Source: Herminiimonas sp. (GTDB taxonomy: Bacteria; Pseudomonadota; Gammaproteobacteria; Burkholderiales; Burkholderiaceae). Taken from it: 64,000 bases of DNA. The position numbers and the translations under genes were made by a program. Where the stretch lies: NCBI RefSeq assembly GCF_030655415.1, contig NZ_JAURVN010000014.1:434001-498000 (forward strand), read 5' to 3'. The notes below the pieces were generated by a model. The model did no database searches, had not been told where the DNA came from, and worked only from the letters and a program-made list of their open reading frames with translations. Of this stretch, positions 35,641-45,846 are shown in pieces; position 1 is the first letter of the stretch; each line of letters starts with the position of its first letter.

Positions 35641-37926
35641 TCAATGACGTTTGGCTTCGACCACGCCATTTACTTCACTGATCACCGTCAGCGCCTTTTG
35701 CAATTGCGCAGTTGAGCCAACCTCTGCGGTGAACGCCATGCGTGCCTGACCTTTTACGCTCTGCGTACTGACGCCGATGACATTGATTTTTTCACGCAGA
35801 AAAATATCAGAGATATCACGTAACAAACCTTGCCTGTCGCTAGCCAGAACGAAAATATCCACTGGATAAACAGTCGATAATTCAGGACCGCCCCAACCAG
35901 TTTGAATCACGCGCTCGGGTGCCTTGCGCCGCATCTCGGCAAAATTTCTGCAAGTATCACGATGTATCGAAACGCCATTGCCGCGCGTCACAAAACCAAC
36001 AATCGGATCGGGTGGTGCCGGTTTGCAGCATTTGGCCAACTGCGTCATCAAGCCATCTGTGCCAACCACCAGCACGCCCGTCTTCGCGCCTTGCACTACA
36101 CTCGAGGCGCGGCTCTTGCGCGGAATCAATGCATCATCAAGCTCGGCTTGTTTCGCGTCACTCGCCTCATCGGCATGCAAAGCATGTTCGACTGTGCGCA
36201 AACTGAATTCCTCTTTACCCACGGCAAGGAGTAAATCATCAAGTTTGGAGAACCCCAGCTTGTGCGCCAGCTCTTCCAGATTGACGGCGGTTTTGCCTTC
36301 ACGCTGCAGGGTTTTTTCAATCAGCCCGCGACCGGTGGAAAGCGTTTCTTGCTGATCAATCGCATTGAACCACGCACGCACTTTGGCGCGTGTACGAGAA
36401 CTCGCTGCATAACCAGGCGCCAGCCAATCGCGCGACGGGCCAACCGTACCTGTGACGGTACTCACGCCTTTTGCCGTAATGATCTCTACGGTCTGGCCGT
36501 TTTTCAAAACAGTATTCAGTGGAACAAGCGTCCCATCAACACGCGCGCCGCGGCAGCGATGTCCGACATCGCTGTGCAAGTGATATGCAAAATCAATCGG
36601 CGTCGCGCCATTCGGTAATTCGATCACGCGTGCTTGCGGCGTCAACACATAGATGCGGTCATCCAGCGTAGCGGATTTGAGTTTTTCTACCCAATCGCGA
36701 TGCACGTCTTCTTGTCCAACTACGGTGTCGACGACTTCGCTTTTCCATGCCAGCAGCTGACGCAGCCAGGCGATTTTTTCATCGTACTTTTGGCCGGAAA
36801 AATTCGAGTTGCCAGCTTCCTTGTAGCGCCAGTGTGCCGCCACGCCGTACTCTGCGAAGTCGTGCATGTCATTCGTGCGAACCTGCACTTCCAGCGGTCG
36901 GCCATCTTCCGCCATGACGATGGTATGCAGCGATTGATAACCGTTGGCTTTAGGGCGAGAGATGTAATCGTCAAACTCCGACGGTACCGGCGTCCAGATG
37001 TTGTGCACGATGCCAAGCACCGTGTAGCAGGTTTTGACATCCTCGACGATCACGCGGAATGCACGCACGTCATACAAATCGGAGAATTCGATTTCCTTGC
37101 CGCGCAATTTGCTCCAGATACTGAAGATATGTTTTGGTCGCCCGAATACTTCAGCCTTGATACCGGCGGCAGCCATTTCTGATTGCAGACGCTTGATTGA
37201 ATTCTCGACGAAGGCTTCGCGCTCTACGCGTTTTTCTTCCAGCATGGAAGCGATGCGCTTGTAGGCTTCCGGCTGCAGAAAACGGAAGGACAAATCTTCC
37301 AGTTCCCATTTCAACTGCCAGACACCCAAGCGATTCGCCAGCGGCGCATAGAGATCAAAGGTCTCACGCGCATATTGCCGCGAACGTTCATTCTGTAATT
37401 TATTTTCGGCAAAATAACGCAAGGTCGTCACGCGCGTGCCAAGACGTACCAGCACCACGCGCATATCGCTGGCCATTGCCAACAACATCTTGCGGACAAC
37501 TTCCAGTTGTGCGGAAGCTTCCTGCGCCGCGTTCTTGTTGCGCGCTGCTTCGTGCTGCACGAAAGTCACTTCGTGCAAATGCATCAACTGACGCACACCG
37601 GCGACCAGATCGCTTACTTCTTTGCCGAATCGTTCTTCTATTTTTTCTGCGGCGGCCGGATTGATGTTTTCCAGTTCAAACAGCAAGGCTGCGATACGCG
37701 TGTCGGCATCTGTTTCCAGTTCTGCGAGAACGGTTGCGACACCTTGCGCAAACTCAAAAGCATCCTGCCCACTTTCAAATGCATCCTGTCCTGCGGAAAC
37801 GGTTTTGCCAGCATAAAACGGTTTGACGAACGCAAGCGCATCCATCACACGTGTGCTGTCGTGTTCTGTCAAACCGGAGCGTAGAAGCTCGTGTGTGTCA
37901 CTTTGGGACGATGCTACGGAAACCAT
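35641..37926 (-). CDS. relA: RelA, (p)ppGpp synthetase I
   Basis: 761 aa from the ATG at 37926 (10 extra codons are possible to 37956). The pseudo-hydrolase domain (about 40-190) lacks the His-Asp pair of active HD hydrolases; the site reads LLFELENIN. The synthetase domain is complete (about 245-355, SDLYDVRAFRVI, EFDDYISRPKANGYQSLHTIV, EVQVRTNDMHDFAEYGVAAHWRYKE). Then TGS (about 405-465, DRIYVLTPQARVIELPNGATPIDFAYHLH), a Cys-rich linker near 630 (AKCCKPAPPD) and ACT (about 690-761). This is the RelA pattern, so ribosome-linked synthesis with little or no hydrolysis is expected. Residues 46-59 are a perfect-looking tandem duplication GQDAFES/GQDAFEF. Confidence 0.93.
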   Translation of the reverse strand: MVSVASSQSDTHELLRSGLTEHDSTRVMDALAFVKPFYAGKTVSAGQDAFESGQDAFEFAQGVATVLAELETDADTRIAALLFELENINPAAAEKIEERFGKEVSDLVAGVRQLMHLHEVTFVQHEAARNKNAAQEASAQLEVVRKMLLAMASDMRVVLVRLGTRVTTLRYFAENKLQNERSRQYARETFDLYAPLANRLGVWQLKWELEDLSFRFLQPEAYKRIASMLEEKRVEREAFVENSIKRLQSEMAAAGIKAEVFGRPKHIFSIWSKLRGKEIEFSDLYDVRAFRVIVEDVKTCYTVLGIVHNIWTPVPSEFDDYISRPKANGYQSLHTIVMAEDGRPLEVQVRTNDMHDFAEYGVAAHWRYKEAGNSNFSGQKYDEKIAWLRQLLAWKSEVVDTVVGQEDVHRDWVEKLKSATLDDRIYVLTPQARVIELPNGATPIDFAYHLHSDVGHRCRGARVDGTLVPLNTVLKNGQTVEIITAKGVSTVTGTVGPSRDWLAPGYAASSRTRAKVRAWFNAIDQQETLSTGRGLIEKTLQREGKTAVNLEELAHKLGFSKLDDLLLAVGKEEFSLRTVEHALHADEASDAKQAELDDALIPRKSRASSVVQGAKTGVLVVGTDGLMTQLAKCCKPAPPDPIVGFVTRGNGVSIHRDTCRNFAEMRRKAPERVIQTGWGGPELSTVYPVDIFVLASDRQGLLRDISDIFLREKINVIGVSTQSVKGQARMAFTAEVGSTAQLQKALTVISEVNGVVEAKRH
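37750..37791. repeat. 21-bp tandem duplication in relA
   Basis: Two adjacent 21-bp units, diverged at a few positions, encode GQDAFEF and GQDAFES in the N-terminal region of RelA. The frame is kept. Confidence 0.8.
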
Positions 37927-37933
37927 GTTGAAC

Positions 37934-38284
37934 CTAGGAAGATGCTGCAACCACAATTATTTCAATCAAGCGCTTAGGATCCGGGAAGACCGCCCCGACA
38001 GTTGCCCGCGGCGGCGTATGTCCTTCAGGCACCCATTCATTCCACGCTGCGTTCATGCCGTCGAAATCATTAACGTCGGCAATAAAAATCTGACACGACA
38101 AGATACGTGTTTTATCACTGCCCGCTTCTGCCAACAAACGATCAATATGACCCAGCACTTCGCGTGTCTGGCCTTGAATATTTTGCGTCGTGTCTTCAGC
38201 AATTTGTCCGGCCAAGTATACCGTGCCATTGTGAATTGCGACTTCAGATAGCGTATCGCCTACGTGCAAGCGTGTGATGTTCAT
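37934..38284 (-). CDS. RidA/YjgF-family protein
   Basis: 116 aa, trimeric cytoplasmic fold whose canonical members hydrolyse reactive enamines/imines made by PLP enzymes. The N-terminal strand GTVYLAGQIAEDTTQNIQGQT and the C-terminal PPRATVGAVF are visible; the Arg of PPRATV is the catalytic-site residue of active RidA. The region ends RLIEIIVVAA. It follows the alpha/beta hydrolase on the same strand and ends 7 bp before relA, so the three may be cotranscribed. Subgroup (RidA proper or Rid4-7) is not certain. Confidence 0.85.
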   Translation of the reverse strand: MNITRLHVGDTLSEVAIHNGTVYLAGQIAEDTTQNIQGQTREVLGHIDRLLAEAGSDKTRILSCQIFIADVNDFDGMNAAWNEWVPEGHTPPRATVGAVFPDPKRLIEIIVVAASS

Positions 38285-38344
38285 GGTGTTCTACATTTAA
38301 AATTATTCGAATACAAATTGGGCATCAATCCGATTCAACAAGAG

Positions 38345-39211
38345 TTAGCCCAGGAAAAAGTTTTTTGCGATGGTGATTTGCGCCTCACTGAGAAAGGTAG
38401 GAGCATGCCCGACACCGGCAAGTTCCACCACTTTCGCTTGCGGCCCACGCTGCGACATCGCCGCGGCAGTTTCACGCGACAATAAATCAGAATCGGCACC
38501 GCGTACGACCAAGGTAGGACAGCGAATCGCGTCATAAGCTGCCCACAAACGCTGCTCATCCAGTTGCGCGCTCTGCTCAGTCGTCGCCTTGAATGGCAAA
38601 GCAAGACCGGGATCGTAGACAAAAGTCCATTTCCCCTCTGCGTCCTGTCGCATCACATCGGATGCCAGCTTGCGCCATTGCTCATCGCTATGTGCACCGA
38701 ACGACAGCGAGATCGCCCGCACGTATTGCCAAGCCTCGTCGAACGTATTGAATTGCACTTTCTGTCCAACATATTCGCCTATGCGCGCCAATGCTTCCGC
38801 ATCAATCGAAGGACCGATATCGTTGAGTAACAATTTGCGCACCGGATTATTCGGCAACGATGCCAGCGCGAGACCAATCACGCCGCCCATTGATGTGCCA
38901 AGCCAATTGACCGATGCAACATCCAGACGCGCAATCAGCGTCACCATATCGCTGACGTATTGCGGTATCTGATAATAATTCGGATCACGCAAATGGTCTG
39001 ATCGACCGCGACCGACTATGTCGGGACAGATCACACGATAATCATTCGACAGTGCATTGGCCAGCGCATCAAAATCATCCGAGACGCGCGTCAAGCCATG
39101 CACACACACCAACACATTTGGATTGCTGGCATCGCCCCACTGCTTGTATGCCATCTGGTGCAAACCTGCGGGAGAAATGCATAGCACTTTCTTGATCTGA
39201 GCTTTTGTCAT
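38345..39211 (-). CDS. alpha/beta hydrolase
   Basis: 288 aa, cytoplasmic. Oxyanion segment VHGLTR, nucleophile Ser107 in GTSMGG, acid in VVRGADSDLLS, and His269 in GVGHAPTF make a full catalytic triad. The sequence resembles small esterases/lactonases of Burkholderiales found near PHB genes, but the substrate cannot be read from it. It lies next to the 3-hydroxybutyrate dehydrogenase gene, in the opposite direction. Confidence 0.8.
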   Translation of the reverse strand: MTKAQIKKVLCISPAGLHQMAYKQWGDASNPNVLVCVHGLTRVSDDFDALANALSNDYRVICPDIVGRGRSDHLRDPNYYQIPQYVSDMVTLIARLDVASVNWLGTSMGGVIGLALASLPNNPVRKLLLNDIGPSIDAEALARIGEYVGQKVQFNTFDEAWQYVRAISLSFGAHSDEQWRKLASDVMRQDAEGKWTFVYDPGLALPFKATTEQSAQLDEQRLWAAYDAIRCPTLVVRGADSDLLSRETAAAMSQRGPQAKVVELAGVGHAPTFLSEAQITIAKNFFLG

Positions 39212-39323
39212 AGTGTTCGCATGATGGTGTATGCCGCATTTTAATGGGTGTTACGCTTGCGATGTTACGCGTAAAATCTTATCAAAGATCGCAGCATCTG
39301 AACTTCAGACTGAAAGGCGCATC

Positions 39324-40118
39324 ATGCAGAACAATTCTCTTCAAGGCAAAACAGCCTTGGTCACAGGCTCCACCTCCGGTATAGGCTTGGGCATTGCACG
39401 CGCGTTAGCCCAGCAAGGCGCACATATCGTGTTGAATGGTTTTGGCGATGCCGCTGAGATCAAGGCCTTGCAAACTGCAATTGAAAAAGACTTTGGTGTC
39501 AAAACCATTTATAACGCGGCAGACATGTTGAAGTCTGAGGAAATCACCGCGATGATGCAAGTCGCCAGCGAAAAATTCGGCGGCGTCGATATCCTCGTCA
39601 ACAATGCTGGCATCCAGCATGTTGCGAACATCGAAGATTTTCCTGTCGAAAAATGGGATGCGATCATCGCCATCAATCTGACATCCGCATTCCACACAAC
39701 ACGCCTCGCTCTTCCTGCAATGAAAGAGAAAAACTGGGGTCGCATCATCAACATTGCATCCGCCCACGGCCTGGTTGGCTCGGCACAGAAATCAGCATAT
39801 GTCGCGGCCAAACATGGCATCGTCGGCTTCACCAAAGTCACGGCACTGGAAACTGCGCAAACCGGCGTGACTTGCAACGCTATCTGCCCGGGTTGGGTGT
39901 TGACGCCACTAGTGCAAAAACAAGTCGATGCACGCGCGAGCAATGAAGGTGTATCGAATGACGAAGCCAAGAAAGGTTTGCTGGCTGAAAAGCAACCGTC
40001 GGGAGAATTTGTCACACCAGAACAGCTGGGCGCGTTGGCGGTATTTCTTTGCAGCGAAGGAGCAAGCCAGGTGCGCGGCGCAGCGTGGAGTATGGACGGC
40101 GGATGGACAGCGCAATAA
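39324..40118 (+). CDS. hbdH: 3-hydroxybutyrate dehydrogenase
   Basis: 264-aa NAD-dependent short-chain dehydrogenase. Cofactor motif TGSTSGIG near the N-terminus; NNAGIQHV; catalytic Ser in INIASAHGLVGS and YVAAK. The segment from GWVLTPLVQKQVDARA to EKQPSGEFVTPEQLGALAVFL is characteristic of hydroxybutyrate dehydrogenases. The ATG at 39324 has AAAGG at 7 nt; the frame is open to 39231 but without a site. Together with scoAB it converts 3-hydroxybutyrate to acetoacetyl-CoA. Confidence 0.9.
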   Translation: MQNNSLQGKTALVTGSTSGIGLGIARALAQQGAHIVLNGFGDAAEIKALQTAIEKDFGVKTIYNAADMLKSEEITAMMQVASEKFGGVDILVNNAGIQHVANIEDFPVEKWDAIIAINLTSAFHTTRLALPAMKEKNWGRIINIASAHGLVGSAQKSAYVAAKHGIVGFTKVTALETAQTGVTCNAICPGWVLTPLVQKQVDARASNEGVSNDEAKKGLLAEKQPSGEFVTPEQLGALAVFLCSEGASQVRGAAWSMDGGWTAQ

Positions 40119-40204
40119 ATATTTAAGAACGCGCGTCGTTTAAATTTTTTAAGCGACGCGTCTCAAGGATTTTCCAACGCAATCTGTTTTGGTTTTAGCT
40201 GAAA

Positions 40205-40858
<654 letters not shown>

Positions 40859-40927
40859 ATCGCTCTCCGCCTATGCTTCAATTATTTTGATTTGCGTATT
40901 GATCGTGTGTTGGTCTTGAACCGTTCA

Positions 40928-41626
40928 TCACAGTGTTCGTATCGTGCGCTGTTCTATGCGTTTTTCAGGGTTTGCATTCAGCACAATGCGATGAATAAAA
41001 ATACCCGGTGTGTGCACATGATCTGGATCGATTTCGCCAATCTCGACCAGTTCTTCGACTTCTACCACGGTGATTTTTCCAGACATGGCCGCATTCGGAT
41101 TGAAGTTGCGCGCGGTGTGGCGATACACCAGATTGCCGGCCTTGTCGGCCTTGTATGCCTTGATGATTGCGACGTCTGCAATCAAGGCGCGCTCCATGAT
41201 GTATTGCTCGCCATCGAATTCGCGTACGTCTTTGCCCTCGGCGACTATAGTGCCGACACCAGTCTTGGTGAAAAATGCAGGGATGCCTGAACCACCAGCG
41301 CGCAATTTTTCTGCGAGTGTTCCTTGCGGGGTAAATTCGACTTCAAGTTCGCCCGCCAGATACTGGCGTTCAAATTCCTTGTTCTCGCCTACGTAAGAGG
41401 CAATCATTTTCTTGATCTGGCGCGTCATCAGCAACTGACCCAAACCTGCGTCGTCGACCCCTGCATTATTGGAAATCGCAGTCAGGTTTTTAACGCCTGA
41501 ATCGCGTATCGCAGCGATAAGTGCTTCCGGGATGCCGCACAGGCCAAAACCGCCAACAGCAATGGTTTGCCCATCCTTGACGATATCGGCGAGCGCCGTT
41601 GCTGCATCGGGATAAACTTTATTCAT
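40928..41626 (-). CDS. scoA: 3-oxoacid CoA-transferase subunit A
   Basis: 232 aa. CoA-binding glycine loop GGFGLCGIPEALI near 25-37; NNAGVDDAGLG; EFTPQGTLAEKLRAGG. AGAAGG lies 6 nt before the ATG at 41626. An upstream in-frame ATG (41668) adds 14 residues that are not typical. It is divergent from the PAS-LuxR gene. Confidence 0.93.
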   Translation of the reverse strand: MNKVYPDAATALADIVKDGQTIAVGGFGLCGIPEALIAAIRDSGVKNLTAISNNAGVDDAGLGQLLMTRQIKKMIASYVGENKEFERQYLAGELEVEFTPQGTLAEKLRAGGSGIPAFFTKTGVGTIVAEGKDVREFDGEQYIMERALIADVAIIKAYKADKAGNLVYRHTARNFNPNAAMSGKITVVEVEELVEIGEIDPDHVHTPGIFIHRIVLNANPEKRIEQRTIRTL

Positions 41627-41790
41627 AGCTACCCTTCTTTGTGTAGAGTAAACCGGGTGTAGGTGCAAAGGCTACGCAAAGCGCATCTGTCAGCATAAGC
41701 TGGCGCAGACAGCCTCACAATACCGTAGAACTACTAGCGCAGTACTATCAGAACCGTGAGTCCTGACGAATCTGAACCACGAGGCATTGC

Positions 41791-42384
41791 ATGACGATAT
41801 CAGCAAGAATCGATTATGAAAGCATTTTTCAGCATGCACCTGTAGGCATGTGCATTTCACAGCATCGCGTGATTCACGCTTGCAATGATGCGTTGGCAGA
41901 CATGTTTGCTTACGCGAAAGATGCGCTCAACGAACAATCCTTTTCCATCCTTTATCCAAGCTACGTCGAGTTCGAGCGCACAGGCGCGCGCATCATCCCG
42001 ATCATGAATGCCAAAGGGCATTATTCAGATGAGCGCATCATGAAACGCGCTGACGGCCAGCTATTCTGGTGTCACGTCAGTGGTCGGGCCTTGGTGGCAG
42101 ATGATCCGCATGCGGCTGGCATCTGGACCTTCGAAGATTTGAGCGAGAAAAGACCGGTCACAGCAGAACTAACGCCGCGCGAACGCGAAATCGCAGCTCT
42201 GCTGGTCGATGGAAAAACCAGCAAAGCGATTGCACGTCAAATTGGATTAAGTCCGCGTACAGTAGAAATGCACAGGGCAAGATTGATGCGGAAATTTGCC
42301 GCGACTACTGCCAGCGAATTGCTCAATCGCTTGCTGGGAGTATCGCGACAAATTGAAACGGCAGAGACAAATACAGAACTGTGA
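41791..42384 (+). CDS. PAS-LuxR transcriptional regulator
   Basis: 197 aa. A PAS sensor domain at about 10-110 (IDYESIFQHAPVGMCISQ, FWCHVSGRAL) is followed by a LuxR/GerE helix-turn-helix at about 125-185 (LTPREREIAALLVDGKTSKAIARQIGLSPRTVEMHRARLM). There is no receiver domain, so it probably senses a ligand or redox state directly. Its start is 164 bp from the divergent scoA start, which makes the CoA-transferase genes the likely target. Ligand unknown. Confidence 0.85.
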   Translation: MTISARIDYESIFQHAPVGMCISQHRVIHACNDALADMFAYAKDALNEQSFSILYPSYVEFERTGARIIPIMNAKGHYSDERIMKRADGQLFWCHVSGRALVADDPHAAGIWTFEDLSEKRPVTAELTPREREIAALLVDGKTSKAIARQIGLSPRTVEMHRARLMRKFAATTASELLNRLLGVSRQIETAETNTEL

Positions 42385-42471
42385 ATCCACAATAAAAGCG
42401 ACGGATTTAACTTATCAATTCAATTTAAAATTTAACTTATCAAGTGAATCAATCGTCGCCTTGAATAATTC

Positions 42472-43248
42472 TTAAGCGATGCTCATTCCATTATCAGCGG
42501 TCATGATTGCACCGTTAATGAAATGCGATTCTTCCGCAGCCAATAACAATAACAAACCATCCAGATCTTCCGGTTTGCCGACACGTTTGCGCGGCAGTGC
42601 ATTCACCAGTTGCTGGCCTTGCTCACTGTTCAAGTAATCAAGATTCATCTCGGTACCGATATATCCAGGGCAGATTGCATTGACGTTGATACCGAACTTG
42701 CCCCACTCTACCGCCATCGATTTTGTCATGTGCACGACGGATGCTTTGCTCATGCTATACAGACCGAGTTCTGGCACAACACGCAGGCCTGCAACTGATG
42801 CGATGTTGACGATGCGATGCTGCTTGCGCGCGTCACCTTTGTGGCGGGCGATCATGCGTTTCGCAACTTCTTGCGCAACGAAGAAAGCACCGCGTTGATT
42901 GGTGTCCATCACAAATGCATATTCTTCTGGAGTGATATCGACCAAACGACCACTACCGGAAACGCCTGCATTGTTGACCAAAATATCGATCGCGCCGGCT
43001 TCTGTTTCTGCATGTGCAATCGCGGATTTGATGCTGGCGTAATCGGTGACATCCAAGGTCACGACATGCGCTGCGCCGCCTTCGGCTTCGATCTCTGCGC
43101 GTAATTCCTTGAGTCTGTCTACACGACGCGCTGCCAAAATAACTTGTGCGCCTGCCATCGCCAGCACTTTCGCGAAACGCGCGCCAAGTCCGCTGGATGC
43201 GCCTGTGATCAGGGCGACTTTGCCTTCAAAATTAACTTCAATGCCCAC
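42472..43248 (-). CDS. short-chain dehydrogenase/reductase
   Basis: 258 aa. Cofactor loop TGASSGLG, DVTD, NNAGVSGSG, catalytic Ser in NIASVAGL and YSMSK. GTG start with CAGGAG 6 nt away. The RR after LAARR suggests NADP preference. The nearest named relatives in my memory are FabG-like or 3-hydroxyacyl-CoA dehydrogenases; the substrate cannot be fixed. It is divergent from the ETF-QO gene, which fits a role in acyl or amino-acid oxidation. Confidence 0.85.
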   Translation of the reverse strand: MGIEVNFEGKVALITGASSGLGARFAKVLAMAGAQVILAARRVDRLKELRAEIEAEGGAAHVVTLDVTDYASIKSAIAHAETEAGAIDILVNNAGVSGSGRLVDITPEEYAFVMDTNQRGAFFVAQEVAKRMIARHKGDARKQHRIVNIASVAGLRVVPELGLYSMSKASVVHMTKSMAVEWGKFGINVNAICPGYIGTEMNLDYLNSEQGQQLVNALPRKRVGKPEDLDGLLLLLAAEESHFINGAIMTADNGMSIA

Positions 43249-43418
43249 GAATTTCTCCTGAATTTCTCTTGATTAATTAACGCACCGAAATGAAAAGTGA
43301 CGTTAGAGACGTTATGATTACACGAAAGCGCAGCAATGCGCGTTTTTGCACTTCGCATTCACTCCGAAACCGGGGACAATAACGGTTTCGCACGCAGATA
43401 ATTTGACTGTTTTTACCC

Positions 43419-45107
43419 ATGACAACAAACACATCCACAGCATCCAGCCTGCTAGAACAATACGGCCCACGCGAAGCGATGGAATATGACGTCGTGATCG
43501 TCGGTGGCGGACCCGCCGGCCTCGCTGCCGCGATTCGGCTCAAACAACTCGCAGCAGAAAAAAATCATGAAGTGTCCGTTTGCGTTCTGGAAAAAGGTGG
43601 CGAACTCGGCGCGCATATTCTTTCCGGCGCAGTAATGGATCCGCAAGCACTGACCGAGTTGCTGCCGAACTGGAAAGAGCTGGGCGCACCGCTCAACACT
43701 AAAGTCAGCGAAGATCGCTTCCTGTTCCTGACCGAAAGCAAGGCCTACAAGACGCCTAACTTCATGCTGCCGGCTTGCTTCCAGAATCACGGCAACTATG
43801 TAGTCTCGTTGGCGAATGTTGTGCGCTGGTTGGGTCAACAAGCCGAAGCGCTGGGCGTGGAAATATTCCCTGGTTTCCCTGCCGCTGAAATTTTGTACAA
43901 CGACGATGGATCGGTGCGCGGCGTTGCCACCGGCAATATGGGCGTCGATAGAGCAGGCATTCCAACTGCCGCCTTCCAGCTCGGCATGGAATTACACGCG
44001 AAGTACACGCTGTTTGCAGAAGGCGCACGCGGCCATCTCGGCAAGCAGTTGATGGAAAAATTTAATCTGAACAAAGGCAAAGCACCGCAAACTTACGGCA
44101 TCGGCATCAAGGAACTGTGGGAAATCGATCCAGCCTTGCATCAGCCAGGCTTGGTGATCCATACCGCCGGCTGGCCGCTTGCGAGCGACACCTATGGCGG
44201 CTCATTTTTATATCATTTGGAAAACAATCAGGTCGCGGTCGGCTACGTGGTGGGCCTCGGTTACGACAATCCTTATCTGTCGCCGTTTGAAGAATTCCAG
44301 CGCTATAAAACGCATCCAGAAATCAGCAAGTTCTTCAAGGGCGGCAAACGTTTGTCTTACGGCGCACGCGCCATCACTGCAGGCGGCTTGCAATCCTTGC
44401 CGAAGCTGGTGTTCGGTGGCGGTGCATTGATAGGCTGCGATGCAGGCTTCTTGAACGCGAGCCGCATCAAGGGCAGCCATGCCGCCATCAAGAGCGGCAT
44501 GATGGCCGCAGACGCGGCATTTGCGGCCTTGCAAGACGGCCGTCAGTTCGATGAGCTGAGCGACTATCCACAAGCATTTGAAAAATCATGGTTGCATGAA
44601 GAATTGCACGTCGCGCGCAACTTCAAACCGTGGATGAGCAAAGGTTTGTACACAGGTTCATTGATGGTCGGTATCGACCAATTGATCTTCCGCGGCAAAG
44701 CACCATGGACCTTGCGCAATACGCACGCCGATCACACTTGCCTGCGCCCTGCTGCCGAGTTCCAGCCGATTGTGTATCCGAAGCCGGACAATACGCTGAC
44801 CTTCGATCGACTGTCGTCTGTGTTCATCTCCAACACCAACCACGCAGAAGATCAGCCCATCCATTTGACCTTGAAGGATGCCAACGTACCGATAGATATC
44901 AACCTGGCGCAGTATGCCGGACCGGAAGCGCGTTACTGTCCTGCTGCGGTATATGAATTTATTAAAACCGATGCGGGTGAAGACAGACTGCAGATCAATG
45001 CGCAGAACTGTGTGCATTGCAAAACCTGCGACATTAAGGATCCTAAGCAAAATATCGTGTGGGTCACGCCTGAAGGTGGTGGTGGGCCGAATTATCCGAA
45101 TATGTAA
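43419..45107 (+). CDS. electron transfer flavoprotein-ubiquinone oxidoreductase
   Basis: 562 aa, membrane-associated. It passes electrons from ETF (acyl-CoA and other dehydrogenases) to quinone. The FAD motif VVIVGGGPAGLAAAIRL is near 24-40, and GAHILSGAVMDP and GCDAGFLNASRIKGSHAAIKSGMMA follow. The C-terminal [4Fe-4S] domain has CVHCKTCDIKDPKQNIVWVTP (Cys-x2-Cys-x2-Cys) plus an earlier Cys in ARYCPA. Full family length. It ends at a strong bidirectional terminator. etfAB are not in the window. Confidence 0.95.
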   Translation: MTTNTSTASSLLEQYGPREAMEYDVVIVGGGPAGLAAAIRLKQLAAEKNHEVSVCVLEKGGELGAHILSGAVMDPQALTELLPNWKELGAPLNTKVSEDRFLFLTESKAYKTPNFMLPACFQNHGNYVVSLANVVRWLGQQAEALGVEIFPGFPAAEILYNDDGSVRGVATGNMGVDRAGIPTAAFQLGMELHAKYTLFAEGARGHLGKQLMEKFNLNKGKAPQTYGIGIKELWEIDPALHQPGLVIHTAGWPLASDTYGGSFLYHLENNQVAVGYVVGLGYDNPYLSPFEEFQRYKTHPEISKFFKGGKRLSYGARAITAGGLQSLPKLVFGGGALIGCDAGFLNASRIKGSHAAIKSGMMAADAAFAALQDGRQFDELSDYPQAFEKSWLHEELHVARNFKPWMSKGLYTGSLMVGIDQLIFRGKAPWTLRNTHADHTCLRPAAEFQPIVYPKPDNTLTFDRLSSVFISNTNHAEDQPIHLTLKDANVPIDINLAQYAGPEARYCPAAVYEFIKTDAGEDRLQINAQNCVHCKTCDIKDPKQNIVWVTPEGGGGPNYPNM

Positions 45108-45124
45108 TTTCGAAGATGCAAAAC

Positions 45125-45151
45125 AAAAAAGCCGCTATGCGGCTTTTTTTA
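45125..45151. terminator. bidirectional terminator between ETF-QO and Nudix genes
   Basis: AAAAAAGCCGC-TAT-GCGGCTTTTTT has A6 and T7 flanks, so it can serve both convergent genes. Confidence 0.9.
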
Positions 45152-45189
45152 AGGTCATCATTTACTGCAACGGCATTAAAACTTCCGTA

Positions 45190-45744
45190 CTAAAGCTTCC
45201 ACGTTTCGTTCAAAATTTTCTCCAGCCAGAATGCGCCGATCACGGTCTTTACATCGGTGATCTTGCCCTCACGAATCCACATCATCAAATCATCAGGCGT
45301 CGCTTTAAAAGTATCGAGAAACTCTTCATCATCCAGCTGACGTTCACCTTCAACCAAGCCGCGCGCCAAATACAAATCAAGATGTTCATCAGCATAGGCG
45401 ATCGCATTATGGATAGTACAAACAAATTGCCAGTCAGTCGCCGTGTAACCGGTTTCTTCCAGCAGCTCACGTTTAGCGCACGCTAGCGGAGCTTCACCAG
45501 GATCGATTTTCCCAGCCGGGAATTCAATGAATACGCGATTGATCGGATAGCGGAATTGCCGCTCCATCAGCACGCTGCCATCGTCTAGCAAGGGAATGAT
45601 CACCACCGCGCCGGGATGCTTGATGTACTCACGCGTGGTCGGTTGTCCATTCGGCAGACGCACTGTGTCGCGCTGTACTTTCAGGAATGAACCGTCGTAG
45701 GCCAGTGTGCTGTCGATGCGGATTTCTTTTAAATGATTATCCAT
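45190..45744 (-). CDS. Nudix hydrolase, ADP-ribose pyrophosphatase-like
   Basis: 184 aa. A complete Nudix box begins at GKIDPGEAP and ends with RELLEETGY. The preceding beta strands (VVIIPLLDDGSVLMERQFRYPINR) and the FIEFPAGKID entry match the ADP-ribose pyrophosphatase (NudF) group. Cytoplasmic. GGAG lies before the ATG. It follows the DUF2818 gene by 102 bp on the same strand, so it may be the tail of the nuo operon. Confidence 0.88.
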   Translation of the reverse strand: MDNHLKEIRIDSTLAYDGSFLKVQRDTVRLPNGQPTTREYIKHPGAVVIIPLLDDGSVLMERQFRYPINRVFIEFPAGKIDPGEAPLACAKRELLEETGYTATDWQFVCTIHNAIAYADEHLDLYLARGLVEGERQLDDEEFLDTFKATPDDLMMWIREGKITDVKTVIGAFWLEKILNETWKL

Positions 45745-45846
45745 ACTTCAGCTCCGAAAACAGGCCACACAAGAATGATGAATTAAATGGAAGCAGAGCA
45801 AACGAGAAACGAACTCGAACGTAAAGAACTAGGCGCTTGCGCTCTA

